From Peptoniphilus obesi ph1 (GTDB taxonomy: Bacteria > Bacillota > Clostridia > Tissierellales > Peptoniphilaceae), in assembly GCF_000311865.1 (NCBI RefSeq), contig NZ_HE978583.1:88342-144764 (forward strand): a stretch of 56,423 nt of DNA. The letters run 5' to 3'. Shown piece by piece: positions 23,576 to 31,752 of the stretch (the first letter of the stretch is position 1; each line of letters starts with the position of its first letter). Made by a program: the position numbers and the translations under genes. The notes below the pieces were generated by a model. That model searched no databases. It was not told the DNA's origin and worked only from the letters and a program-made list of their open reading frames with translations.

Positions 23576-24302
23576 TTTTATTACCCCTTTCTGGCAAATA
23601 TCTCCAATATCTTTTAGGCATGTTAGCTGCCATCAATTTTTTGTTATCTCTGTTCTCTATTTTAACACAATTGTAAAATCTTATCCAAGCGTCCTCAAGA
23701 AAGTCCTCATCTTGGTCATATTCGATATTTAGATTATCAACCTTATATATCCTGCACTCTTTATTTGCATAAAAGCCAGCTTTTTTTCTGTTTTTATCAT
23801 AGATTATAAATTTTTCATTCATGAGTCTTTTTGCAAAATGACCCAGTAAAATTTCTAAGATATCATTTTCTGGCTCAATTATAGCAAAGAGAATTTGATT
23901 TTCTAGTTTTTTAAACCTAAGTAGACCCTTGTATTTATGGTTTTCTGAATATACATTTTTAATCATTGCCATAAATTTTTTGCAATCTGGATTTGGACTG
24001 CTCAATACTTTAAGCCCTTTTGTAAAAACTAATTTTATGACTCTTGCTATGCTAGTTTCTGGATTTTCTTGTCTGGAGCTAAAGCATAAAAACACACTAT
24101 CTGAAAATCTTCTGGATATTTTTTCTTCCATGGCAAGTTCTACTCTTTTTGCCTTGTCTAGGTCTGTTTTTGTTAATATGCAATCTTCAAAAAAATTAAT
24201 CTGGTCTGTCTTTTTCTTAATTTCTATATCTTCTATTACTTTGTAAGCATCGAAGACTGTGCTTAAAAAGCCTTCATAAGTTCCATCATACAAGTATTTC
24301 AT
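23553..24302 (-). CDS. TIGR03915-type DNA metabolism protein (DUF4130 region)
   Basis: The protein of about 249 residues begins YLYDGTYEGFLSTVFDAY, the hallmark of the family that accompanies the TIGR03916 radical SAM protein (TIGR03915, with a DUF4130-like C-terminal part ending WRYLPERG). The family is predicted to act in DNA metabolism or repair; its reaction is unknown to me. The start is taken at ATG 24302 (MKYLYDG), spaced 6 nt from GGTG; in-frame alternatives at 24308 and 24311 exist. It overlaps its upstream partner and the downstream rubrerythrin, indicating one operon. Confidence 0.85.
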   Translation of the reverse strand: MKYLYDGTYEGFLSTVFDAYKVIEDIEIKKKTDQINFFEDCILTKTDLDKAKRVELAMEEKISRRFSDSVFLCFSSRQENPETSIARVIKLVFTKGLKVLSSPNPDCKKFMAMIKNVYSENHKYKGLLRFKKLENQILFAIIEPENDILEILLGHFAKRLMNEKFIIYDKNRKKAGFYANKECRIYKVDNLNIEYDQDEDFLEDAWIRFYNCVKIENRDNKKLMAANMPKRYWRYLPERGNKNGIIKGN

Positions 24303-25545
24303 TTTCATCACCGAAAAAACTTATTTGTTGTGGCTTTTTAAATTTATCTTCTGTCATTAAGTATCTTAGAGTGTCAACGCTTGTAAATTTATCTCCCCTA
24401 TAGGCTCCCATGACAGTTATAAAGTTTTTAGCTCTTTTGGTAGAAATTTTTAGTGTTTTTAAGTCGTCATATTTTAAAGCGGCGTAGGATCTTGCTTTTA
24501 TAATTCTTCTTGCATAAGTCCTGCCAAAGCCTGGAATCAACAACAGTTCTTCATAGCTTGCCCTATTTATTTCTATAGGAAAAAGATTTATGTGGTTTAT
24601 TGCCCAATTCATCTTAGGATCCATTTTTAAATCAAAGTTTGGTTGGTCATCATTTAGGAGTTGACCAGTTTTAAATCCATAAAATCTAAGCAGAAAGTCT
24701 GCTTGGTATATCCTATGCTCCCTAAGTAGGGGTGGATTTTTTAATTTTTGGCTAAGCTGGGCAGAATTTACTGGTATATAGGCTGAATAATAAACTCTTT
24801 TCATAGTAAAATTATCGTACAAACTTTGTGCCCTGTTCATAATTGCCAAATCATTTTCTCCACTAGCTCCGATTATCATTTGTGTGGTTTGTCCTGCTGT
24901 TACAAATTTGGGTGCTGATTTGAATTTTTTTCTTTCTTCCTTGTTTATTACAAGCTGGTCTGATACAAATTTCATGGGTTGGAAAATTTTTTGATATGAC
25001 TTTTGTGGTGCCAAGGCTGTTAATGAATTTGCTGTTGGAAGCTCTATATTTATGGATAATCTATCGACAAGTTCTCCTAATTCTTTTACTAATTCAGATG
25101 AGGCTCCTGGTATTGATTTCATATGTATATAGCCGTAGAACTTTTCTTTATTTCTAAGAATTTTTGCTACTTCAATTAATTTTTCCATTGTGTAATCTGG
25201 AGATTTTATTACGCCACTTGATAGAAAAAGTCCTTCTATATAATTTCTCTTGTAAAAATTTATGGTTAAATAGGCAACTTCTTCTGGTGTAAATTCTTCT
25301 CTTTTTACATCATTTTGGGCCCTATTTATACAATAATCACAATTATATATGCACTTGTTTGTATATAGGATTTTTAAAAGTGATATACATCTTCCGTCTT
25401 CGCTCCAAGAATGACATATCCCACTCATATGACCATTTCCTATGCCGTCTTTATTTTTCCTGTTTGAGTTGCTTGATGAACAAGAGGCATCATATTTTGC
25501 AGCATCTGTTAATATGGCTAATTTGTCGATTAATTCCAATTCCAT
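24286..25545 (-). CDS. TIGR03916-type radical SAM protein with helix-hairpin-helix
   Basis: The protein of about 419 residues carries a radical SAM cluster motif CIYNCDYC (Cx3Cx2C, about residue 66). At the C-terminus it has a helix-hairpin-helix DNA-binding segment (LLLIPGFGRTYARRIIKAR, about 333-352). The N-terminus has a Cys/Ser-rich DAAKYDASCSSS. It belongs to the 'putative DNA modification/repair protein' radical SAM group, always paired with the next gene. The start is uncertain: GTG 25548 and ATG 25545 both sit next to AAAGGTG. A palindromic operator covers its promoter. Confidence 0.88.
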   Translation of the reverse strand: MELELIDKLAILTDAAKYDASCSSSNSNRKNKDGIGNGHMSGICHSWSEDGRCISLLKILYTNKCIYNCDYCINRAQNDVKREEFTPEEVAYLTINFYKRNYIEGLFLSSGVIKSPDYTMEKLIEVAKILRNKEKFYGYIHMKSIPGASSELVKELGELVDRLSINIELPTANSLTALAPQKSYQKIFQPMKFVSDQLVINKEERKKFKSAPKFVTAGQTTQMIIGASGENDLAIMNRAQSLYDNFTMKRVYYSAYIPVNSAQLSQKLKNPPLLREHRIYQADFLLRFYGFKTGQLLNDDQPNFDLKMDPKMNWAINHINLFPIEINRASYEELLLIPGFGRTYARRIIKARSYAALKYDDLKTLKISTKRAKNFITVMGAYRGDKFTSVDTLRYLMTEDKFKKPQQISFFGDENEILV

Positions 25546-25556
25546 CACCTTTTATG

Positions 25557-25600
25557 ATTATAGCAAATAAACGTATGTTTTGTAAACATACGTTTATTTG
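25557..25600 (-). promoter_or_regulatory. Promoter with LexA-like double palindrome for the radical SAM operon
   Basis: A perfect 17-bp inverted repeat (25564-25580 and 25584-25600, 3-nt centre) contains two boxes, AAACGTATGTTT and AAACATACGTTT. Each fits AAAC-N4-GTTT, one base per half from the Firmicute LexA/DinR box GAAC-N4-GTTC. On the minus strand the -35 TTTACA (25581-25586) and -10 TATAAT (25557-25562) are 18 bp apart, so a bound repressor would cover the -35 and spacer. No U-tract follows, so it is not a terminator. Confidence 0.7.
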
Positions 25601-25642
25601 TAACCAGTCAAAGTAAGGAAATCTTTGATTATCAATATGTAA

Positions 25643-26035
25643 TTATATTTTTTTTACTGCAGTTACCCTATTTTTATCAAATGTCAGGCTATCTGTAAGA
25701 GCTTTTACAAGTATTAGCCCTCTACCGCTCGATGATCTACTTGTAAAATCGTAATTATCAAAGTCAAAGTCTACTCCATTGCCTTCGTCTTCAATATCTA
25801 TTATCACGTTTTCATCTTTTATACGAATTGATAAAGAAATGTCTTTTTTAGAATCCTTCTTATTGCCGTGGAACAAACTATTAACCATTAATTCATCTAA
25901 TATTAATTTCAGATCAAACATAGTATCTTCATCGCAAATATATTTTTTTAAATCAAGTACTGCATTTTCAAGAAAACTTTTAAGCTGGTTTAAATCACTT
26001 TTAACTTTTCCTTCGTACTCAAATGTAGTAGACAT
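25643..26035 (-). CDS. HATPase_c protein, RsbW/SpoIIAB-like
   Basis: The 130-residue single-domain GHKL ATPase has N box LILDELMVNSLFHGN (about 44-58), G1 box DIEDEGNGVDF (about 84-94) and G2 box SSSGRGLILVKAL (about 106-118). Such proteins are serine kinases or anti-sigma factors in partner-switching modules. No anti-anti-sigma protein, sigma factor or phosphatase lies beside it, so the partner is unknown. GAGGAAG precedes the start. It diverges from rubredoxin. Confidence 0.85.
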   Translation of the reverse strand: MSTTFEYEGKVKSDLNQLKSFLENAVLDLKKYICDEDTMFDLKLILDELMVNSLFHGNKKDSKKDISLSIRIKDENVIIDIEDEGNGVDFDFDNYDFTSRSSSGRGLILVKALTDSLTFDKNRVTAVKKI

Positions 26036-26065
26036 ATATTCACTTCCTCAATTTATAATTACCCT

Positions 26066-26094
26066 TTGAATTAATAGCTAAACTTTTATATAAT
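26066..26094 (+). promoter_or_regulatory. Promoter of rubredoxin
   Basis: TTGAAT (26066-26071), 17-bp spacer, TATAAT (26089-26094), giving a leader of about 70 nt. AAAGGAG lies 10 nt before the start. Confidence 0.7.
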
Positions 26095-26167
26095 CTAATA
26101 TGACAATTAAATTTTACAATTTAGGTAAAAAATTATTAACTTAATATATGAAAGGAGTTTTTTATTA

Positions 26168-26332
26168 ATGAAAAAATTCGAATGTACAGTTTGCGGTTAT
26201 ATATATGATCCTAGCGTGGGCGATGAAGACGGCGGAATTGACGCTGGAACTGCTTTTGCAGATCTTCCAGAAGATTGGGAATGTCCAGTTTGTGGAGCTA
26301 GCAAATCTGAATTTGAAGAAGTTGAAGAATAA
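26168..26332 (+). CDS. Rubredoxin
   Basis: The 54-residue protein has the two CxxCG knuckles [11 protein letters not shown] (Cys 6 and 9) and [13 protein letters not shown] (Cys 39 and 42), with the usual [15 protein letters not shown] linker. The single Fe(Cys)4 centre carries one electron. It is the likely donor to rubrerythrin, and both serve peroxide defence in anaerobes. It is a monocistronic unit with a consensus promoter and a terminator. Confidence 0.97.
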   Translation: MKKFECTVCGYIYDPSVGDEDGGIDAGTAFADLPEDWECPVCGASKSEFEEVEE

Positions 26333-26344
26333 TTAAATAATTTT

Positions 26345-26384
26345 AAAAAGACAAGGCTATTATTTTTAGCTTTGTCTTTTTTAT
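26345..26384 (+). terminator. Terminator of rubredoxin
   Basis: AAAGACAAGGCTA pairs with TAGCTTTGTCTTT (one mismatch), loop of Ts and As, then six Ts. Confidence 0.85.
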
Positions 26385-26417
26385 TTGAAAACTATTTATA
26401 AAATTTAATTTGAGTAT

Positions 26418-26443
26418 AAAAAAGGGCTAGTTATCTAGCCCTT
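26418..26443 (-). terminator. Terminator of pepF
   Basis: AAGGGCTAG (26422-26430) pairs with CTAGCCCTT (26435-26443). On the minus strand TTTTTTATA follows. Confidence 0.85.
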
Positions 26444-26448
26444 ATATT

Positions 26449-28251
26449 TTAGTTTTTATACATATTTAATTCTTCTAATAATTTATCTATTTCATCTATT
26501 ATTGATCCTATAAAGGCTATTGTGTCTGAAAGTGGTTTTGTGCTAGACATATCAAGTCCTGCTGCTTTTGAAAGTTCTATTGGTCCCATAGATCCACCTA
26601 GTTTTAAAACTTCTAGCCATTTATCTCTATCTGCTTCTGTGCCATTTACAAGTTTATCAGAAATCATTGTTCCAATTGTAAGGCCTGCTTGGTAGGTAAA
26701 TGAGTAAAGTCCCATATAGTAGTGAGGTTGTCTCATCCAAGTTAGTTCAGAACCAGGAACAAGTTTTACTGAATCAGACCAAAATTCTTTTAGTTTATCA
26801 TTAAATATTTGATTTAATTCTTCTGCTGTCAAGCTTTCTTTCTTATCAACTCTTCTATAAACTTCTCTTTGGAAAGCCGCTTCTAGGAAGTGGGTTACAA
26901 AGTTGTGGTAGTAAGTTTTGCTAATCATTGTTGTTAGTACCCAAAGTTTTTCTCTTTTAGATTTTGCATTTTTTAGTAAAAATCTTTCCATTGTTATTTC
27001 ATTTGCAGTTGAAGGAGCTTCTACAAAATACATGCTCATTTCTGCGTTTAAAGCTTTTTGATTTGCATTTGATAGTATTCCTTGTCCAGCATGACCTAGT
27101 TCATGAGATAGGGTCATAACTTGGCTCATCTTATTGTTATAAGTTGTCATTATAAATGGATGAGATCCGTATGGACTTGAACAAAAGGCTCCAGTTCTCT
27201 TGCCTATGTTTTGTGCATAGTCAATCCAGTTTTCATCAAAGGCTTTTTTTATCATATCAGTATAGTCTTTTCCTAGTGGAGAAAGTCCTTTTACTATTTG
27301 GTCTCTTGCTTCTTCTATGCTGACTTCTGGTTCAAAATCTAAATCTATTCCTAGTTTTAAATCTGCATAAGTCATCTTGTCCAGTCCGTAGTGTCTTTTG
27401 ATAATATTTGCATATTTTCTCATGTGTGGAGCTAGTTCTTTCATAATAAGGTCTATGTGATTTTCATATATATCAAAATCCACATCTTGCCTATCTAATA
27501 AATAGTGGAATACTGATTTATAGCCTCTTATGTCTGATATTCTTTTTTCATTTGTTATTTGATTGTTGTAGATGGAAGCTGTTGTGTTTTCATATTTTCT
27601 TAAAGTGTCGTGGTATCTTTTAAAGGCTTCTCTTCTAACTTCTGTTCTTGGGTCAAGTTCAAGATATTCTTCGAAGGTATTGTGGTTTAGGTTGATTTCT
27701 TGGCCTTGGTAGTCAAAGTTTTCAAAAGACATATCTCCGTATCTTGTATCGTTATAGTTTTGATAAGCTGCATCTAGGCTAGGAGCAAGTTTTGCAAGTA
27801 GGCTTTCTTGGCCTTGATCTAATTTGTATTTAGCTTGGTCTTTTATTCTTTTTAAAAAGTATTTATATTCTGGCCTATCTTTTGCTGCTTTTTCTAAAAT
27901 TTCTGGATCTAGTTTTGAAATTTCTAGCATATAAAAAGAAAGTTCTGCCCAGATATTTGATAAAGCATTTAATAGATTAGCTTCTCTTTTTACTGGATTT
28001 TGGTCTGTTGCATCAACTTCTTTTGTTATTTCTGCAAAAGTTTGAAGGTCTCCTGAAAGATGTATTATATCAGAATAAGCATCTAGAGACGCTAATAATT
28101 CTTCTTCGTTTCCTATATTTTTATAGTTTTTTAAAAAATCATCTGCCAAATTTTTTAATCTTTCTAGATCTTTATAAAAACTAGGATCATCTGCATATAA
28201 GTCTTCTATTGCCCATTTTTCTTTTTTAGATATTTCGCTTCTTTTTTTCAT
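26449..28251 (-). CDS. pepF: Oligoendopeptidase F (M3B family)
   Basis: The 600-residue zinc metallopeptidase has HELGHAGQG (HExxH, about residues 379-383) and the downstream third-ligand Glu in EAPSTANEITMERF (about 405). Length and the N-terminal helical domain are typical of M3B enzymes. It hydrolyses intracellular oligopeptides of roughly 7-17 residues. No signal peptide. The terminator lies directly at the 3' end. The ktrA homologue starts 26 nt upstream of it in the same direction. Confidence 0.95.
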   Translation of the reverse strand: MKKRSEISKKEKWAIEDLYADDPSFYKDLERLKNLADDFLKNYKNIGNEEELLASLDAYSDIIHLSGDLQTFAEITKEVDATDQNPVKREANLLNALSNIWAELSFYMLEISKLDPEILEKAAKDRPEYKYFLKRIKDQAKYKLDQGQESLLAKLAPSLDAAYQNYNDTRYGDMSFENFDYQGQEINLNHNTFEEYLELDPRTEVRREAFKRYHDTLRKYENTTASIYNNQITNEKRISDIRGYKSVFHYLLDRQDVDFDIYENHIDLIMKELAPHMRKYANIIKRHYGLDKMTYADLKLGIDLDFEPEVSIEEARDQIVKGLSPLGKDYTDMIKKAFDENWIDYAQNIGKRTGAFCSSPYGSHPFIMTTYNNKMSQVMTLSHELGHAGQGILSNANQKALNAEMSMYFVEAPSTANEITMERFLLKNAKSKREKLWVLTTMISKTYYHNFVTHFLEAAFQREVYRRVDKKESLTAEELNQIFNDKLKEFWSDSVKLVPGSELTWMRQPHYYMGLYSFTYQAGLTIGTMISDKLVNGTEADRDKWLEVLKLGGSMGPIELSKAAGLDMSSTKPLSDTIAFIGSIIDEIDKLLEELNMYKN

Positions 28252-28276
28252 AGCACTTTCCTTTCTTTTTTACTTA

Positions 28277-28930
28277 TCAATCTTTATCTTCTAATTCTGA
28301 AAGATTTTCAGTTTTTGCAATTATAAGTAGATTATCATCTTCTTGAATTTTTTCATCAGGTCCTGGAGTAAAAATTATCTGATCATCTCTTTTAAATGCC
28401 ACTACATTGACCTCATATTTATCTCTTAAGTCTAAATCTCTTAAACTTTTTCCTATCCATTTTTTTCTTGCCTTTAATTCCACTAGGGTAAATTCACTAG
28501 AAAATTTTAGCATTTCAAGTATGTTTGACCCAGAAATTATATTGGCAAGTCTGTTTCCTGTATCAAGTTCTGGATAAGTAATTTTATCTACGCCGATTTT
28601 TTCTAAAATCCTCGCATGGGTTTCACTTGTTGCCTTGGCTATAATTGTTTGGACTCCTGCATCTTTACATATTAAGCTTGCTTCTATTGAAGCTTCCAGA
28701 TTGGTTCCTGTTCCTATAACTGCCACATCAAAATTTGATATTCCAAGCTCTTCCATAGCTTCCTCATCTGTCATATCTGCTTGGACAGCACTTGTAACGT
28801 TGTCTGCTATTTTTTGTACCTTATTATAGTTTATATCAACAGCCATAACTTCTACATTTTTTTCATAGAGTTTTTTTGCAACTGCAGTACCAAATCTTCC
28901 AAGACCTAGTACAATAACATTTTTCTTCAT
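28277..28930 (-). CDS. ktrA: KtrA/TrkA-type potassium uptake regulatory subunit
   Basis: The 217-residue protein has an RCK_N Rossmann domain (VIVLGLGRFGTAVAKKLYEK, about 5-24; acidic AVDINY end of the second strand) and a C-terminal RCK_C/TrkA_C domain (about 135-217). It forms the cytosolic nucleotide-binding ring that gates the membrane subunit encoded 8 nt upstream. The symbol is by family and arrangement; the Trk naming would also be defensible. Confidence 0.9.
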   Translation of the reverse strand: MKKNVIVLGLGRFGTAVAKKLYEKNVEVMAVDINYNKVQKIADNVTSAVQADMTDEEAMEELGISNFDVAVIGTGTNLEASIEASLICKDAGVQTIIAKATSETHARILEKIGVDKITYPELDTGNRLANIISGSNILEMLKFSSEFTLVELKARKKWIGKSLRDLDLRDKYEVNVVAFKRDDQIIFTPGPDEKIQEDDNLLIIAKTENLSELEDKD

Positions 28931-28937
28931 AATTCTC

Positions 28938-30284
28938 CTATCCTATATTAATAAAGCATTCAGGATACCTAAGCAGCCTATCTTTTGCTTTCATTCCAAA
29001 GGCATAGCCCATCGTTATTGGTCCCAGCCTACCTATATACATACAAATTGTGATTAAAATTTTTCCCAAGTTTGAAAAATCTGAAGTTATTCCCTTGCTT
29101 GTGCCTACTGTTGCAAGAGCAGAAACTGTTTCAAATAATATATCTATGGTCTTAAAGTTTTCGCTTATACTTAAAGTGAAGGTTAGTAGCATGACTATAG
29201 ATATACTTATAGTAAAAATTGCCAAGGCTTTTTTTACAACTTGGTCATCAATATGTCTATCAAAAACTATTGTTTCTCTTTCTCCCTTTACTATGGATAC
29301 AGTTGATAGAATTAAGACCGCAAAGGTTGTTGTCTTTATTCCACCAGCTGTTGAACCTGGAGATCCTCCTATAAACATAAGGGTCATTAAAAGAAGGGCC
29401 GTTGAATCTTTTATTTTTGAAAGATCCACAGATGAAAATCCAGATGTCCTTGCAACAACAGATTGAAAACTTGATTGAAGTATTGAACTTCCCAAACTTT
29501 GGTCCGCCAAGACTCCGCCACTTTTTTCTAATATAAAAAATCCTAAAGTTCCAAGTAGAATTAATAGGCCAGTCACTATTAAAACTATTTTTGAATGAGT
29601 TGAGATTTTTTTTAAGTCTCTTTTATAATACAGTTCACCGGTTACTATAAATCCAAGACCCCCAATAATTGTTAAAAGTTCTAGACATATATTTATTATA
29701 AAGTCATCCTTGTATAAAATTATTGAGTCGCCAAGTATATCAAATCCTGCATTACAAAAGGCTGATATTGAGTGAAAGACTGAATACCAGATTCCAGTTT
29801 TTATACCAAATTTTGGAATAAAAGATATAGACAAGATCAAGGCTCCTATTAGTTCTACACTAAAAGTAAAGATTAAAACATACCTAAAAAGTCTAATAAT
29901 CCCATTCAAATTTTTTATATTAAACTGTTCTCTTAATATTTGCCTAGATTTTAAGCCAAATTTTTCTCCTAATATTAGTGGAATAAGCGATGCAAAACTC
30001 ATGACTCCCAGTCCACCAATTTGAATTAGAAAAATAATTATAATTTGTCCATATAGATTCCAATGTCCAGCCGTATTTACAGTTGTGAGCCCTGTTACAC
30101 ATGATGCACTTGAGGCTGTGAAAAATGAATCAAATAGACTTGTTGCTTGACCACTTTTGCTGACAAATGGCAAAGACAAAAGAAGTCCTCCAAGAGTAAT
30201 TAAAAGTGCAAAAGCTAAGGCCAGCACAAGTGGAGGATTTGAACTTATTTTATTGTAGATTTTATTTATTGAATTATTTTCCAT
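28938..30284 (-). CDS. ktrB: KtrB/TrkH-type potassium transporter membrane subunit
   Basis: The 448-residue polytopic protein has the four-fold M-P-M pattern with selectivity-filter glycines in SASCVTGLTTVN (about 58-69), AFCNAGFD (about 175), ARTSGFSS (about 280) and ATVGTSKG (about 393). It also has the conserved GGSPGSTAGGIKTTT segment (about 307-321). It passes K+ driven by Na+ or the membrane potential. It is the first gene of a two-gene unit with ktrA. Confidence 0.93.
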   Translation of the reverse strand: MENNSINKIYNKISSNPPLVLALAFALLITLGGLLLSLPFVSKSGQATSLFDSFFTASSASCVTGLTTVNTAGHWNLYGQIIIIFLIQIGGLGVMSFASLIPLILGEKFGLKSRQILREQFNIKNLNGIIRLFRYVLIFTFSVELIGALILSISFIPKFGIKTGIWYSVFHSISAFCNAGFDILGDSIILYKDDFIINICLELLTIIGGLGFIVTGELYYKRDLKKISTHSKIVLIVTGLLILLGTLGFFILEKSGGVLADQSLGSSILQSSFQSVVARTSGFSSVDLSKIKDSTALLLMTLMFIGGSPGSTAGGIKTTTFAVLILSTVSIVKGERETIVFDRHIDDQVVKKALAIFTISISIVMLLTFTLSISENFKTIDILFETVSALATVGTSKGITSDFSNLGKILITICMYIGRLGPITMGYAFGMKAKDRLLRYPECFINIG

Positions 30285-30392
30285 TTTCTACCTATCTTAT
30301 ATTTTATTTTTATAATTTTTCTAGCTAGATTTTATAACCAAGACTTGTAATTGTCAAAATAAAAAGAGCATTTATATAAAATTTTATGAAAT

Positions 30393-30425
30393 AAAAAAGA
30401 CCTAAGTTTTTAAACTTAAGTCTTT
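30393..30425 (-). terminator. Terminator of murA
   Basis: AAAGACCTAAGTTT pairs with AAACTTAAGTCTTT (one mismatch). On the minus strand TTTTTTATTT follows. Confidence 0.8.
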
Positions 30426-30432
30426 CATTTTC

Positions 30433-31689
30433 TTATAAATTTATTCTTTCAATATTTGCTCCAAGGCTTCTAAATTTTTCTTCTATATCTTCATATCCTC
30501 TGTCGATATGATAAATATCAGAAATAATTGTTTCGCCTTCTGCAACAATTCCTGCAAGTATCAAGGCTGCTCCTGCTCTTAGATCAGTTGCCCTAACTTC
30601 TGCTCCGTGGAGCTTACTTGCCCCAAATACTGCTGCATCTCTGTCATCAATTTCTATATTTGCTCCCATTCTCTTTAGTTCATTTACATGCATAAACCTG
30701 TTTTCAAAAACAGTTTCGATTGCATGACTTTCTCCTTCAAGTTGGGTCATCAAGGCTAAGAATTGAGCTTGCATATCTGTTGGAAATCCTGGATAAGGCA
30801 GGGTTTTTATATTTATTGCCTTTTTTTCTTTACAACCAATTACCCTAATCTTATCATCGTCTTCTATAACTTTTGCACCTGATTCAATTAGTTTGGCTAT
30901 TATTGGTCTCATATGAGAAGATATCACATTTTCAACTTCTATATCTCCATCGCTAATAGCTGCTGCTACCATAAAAGTTCCAGCTTCTATCCTATCAGGT
31001 ATAATTTGATGAGAACAACCTCTTAGTTTTTCTACACCCTTTATTTGTATTGTTGATGTTCCAGCACCCATAACCTTTGCTCCCATTTTATTTAAAAAGT
31101 TTGCAAGGTCTACTATTTCAGGTTCCTTAGCTGCATTATCAATAATTGTTTCTCCCTTTGCAGTTGTAGCAGCCATGATTATATTTTCAGTCGCCCCAAC
31201 TGATGGAAAGTCTAAATATATATTTGCTCCAACAAGTTCATCACATGAAGCTACTATGACATCCTCATTCATATCAATCTTTGCTCCAAGGGCTTCAAAG
31301 CCTTTTAGGTGAAGATCTATTGGTCTTGATCCAATATTACATCCTCCAGGAAAAGATGTGCTTGTCTCTCCCATTCTAGCTAATAATGGTCCCATAACCA
31401 AGAATGACGCTCTCATTTTGTTCATTAACTGGTAATCAGTCTCTGTATTATTTAAATTTTTTGAATTAATTTTTAAGTTATTTTTGCCTAGTTTTTCAAT
31501 TTTGCAACCTAGACTTTCTAAGACTTCAATAATAATTTCAACATCTTTTAGTTCTGGTACATCTTCTAAAAATATATCTTCTGTACCCAATATAGATGCG
31601 GCCAGTATTGGAAGTGCGGCATTTTTCGCACCGCTAACCCTGACAGATCCAACAAGTGCAGGACTCTTTTTTACTATAATTTTTTCCAA
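30433..31689 (-). CDS. murA: UDP-N-acetylglucosamine 1-carboxyvinyltransferase
   Basis: The 418-residue protein is full length for the EPSP-synthase-like MurA. It begins with the KNAALPILAASIL segment (about 22-34) and has the active-site Cys in PGGCNIGSRPIDLH (about residue 115), so it should be fosfomycin-sensitive in principle. It also contains the late FPTDMQAQFLAL motif. It catalyses the first committed step of peptidoglycan synthesis. Translation starts at TTG 31689, 6 nt after GGAGG; no ATG is better placed. Confidence 0.95.
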   Translation of the reverse strand: MEKIIVKKSPALVGSVRVSGAKNAALPILAASILGTEDIFLEDVPELKDVEIIIEVLESLGCKIEKLGKNNLKINSKNLNNTETDYQLMNKMRASFLVMGPLLARMGETSTSFPGGCNIGSRPIDLHLKGFEALGAKIDMNEDVIVASCDELVGANIYLDFPSVGATENIIMAATTAKGETIIDNAAKEPEIVDLANFLNKMGAKVMGAGTSTIQIKGVEKLRGCSHQIIPDRIEAGTFMVAAAISDGDIEVENVISSHMRPIIAKLIESGAKVIEDDDKIRVIGCKEKKAINIKTLPYPGFPTDMQAQFLALMTQLEGESHAIETVFENRFMHVNELKRMGANIEIDDRDAAVFGASKLHGAEVRATDLRAGAALILAGIVAEGETIISDIYHIDRGYEDIEEKFRSLGANIERINL

Positions 31690-31752
31690 AACATACCTCC
31701 GTGCGTATTAATACTAATATTATATCATATGAAACCATCTTCATATAAAGAT

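Noticed and set aside
25564-25600. Perfect palindrome as the terminator of the HATPase gene
   Set aside because: It lies downstream of that gene but has no U-tract, and it overlaps a consensus promoter for the next operon, so an operator is the better explanation.
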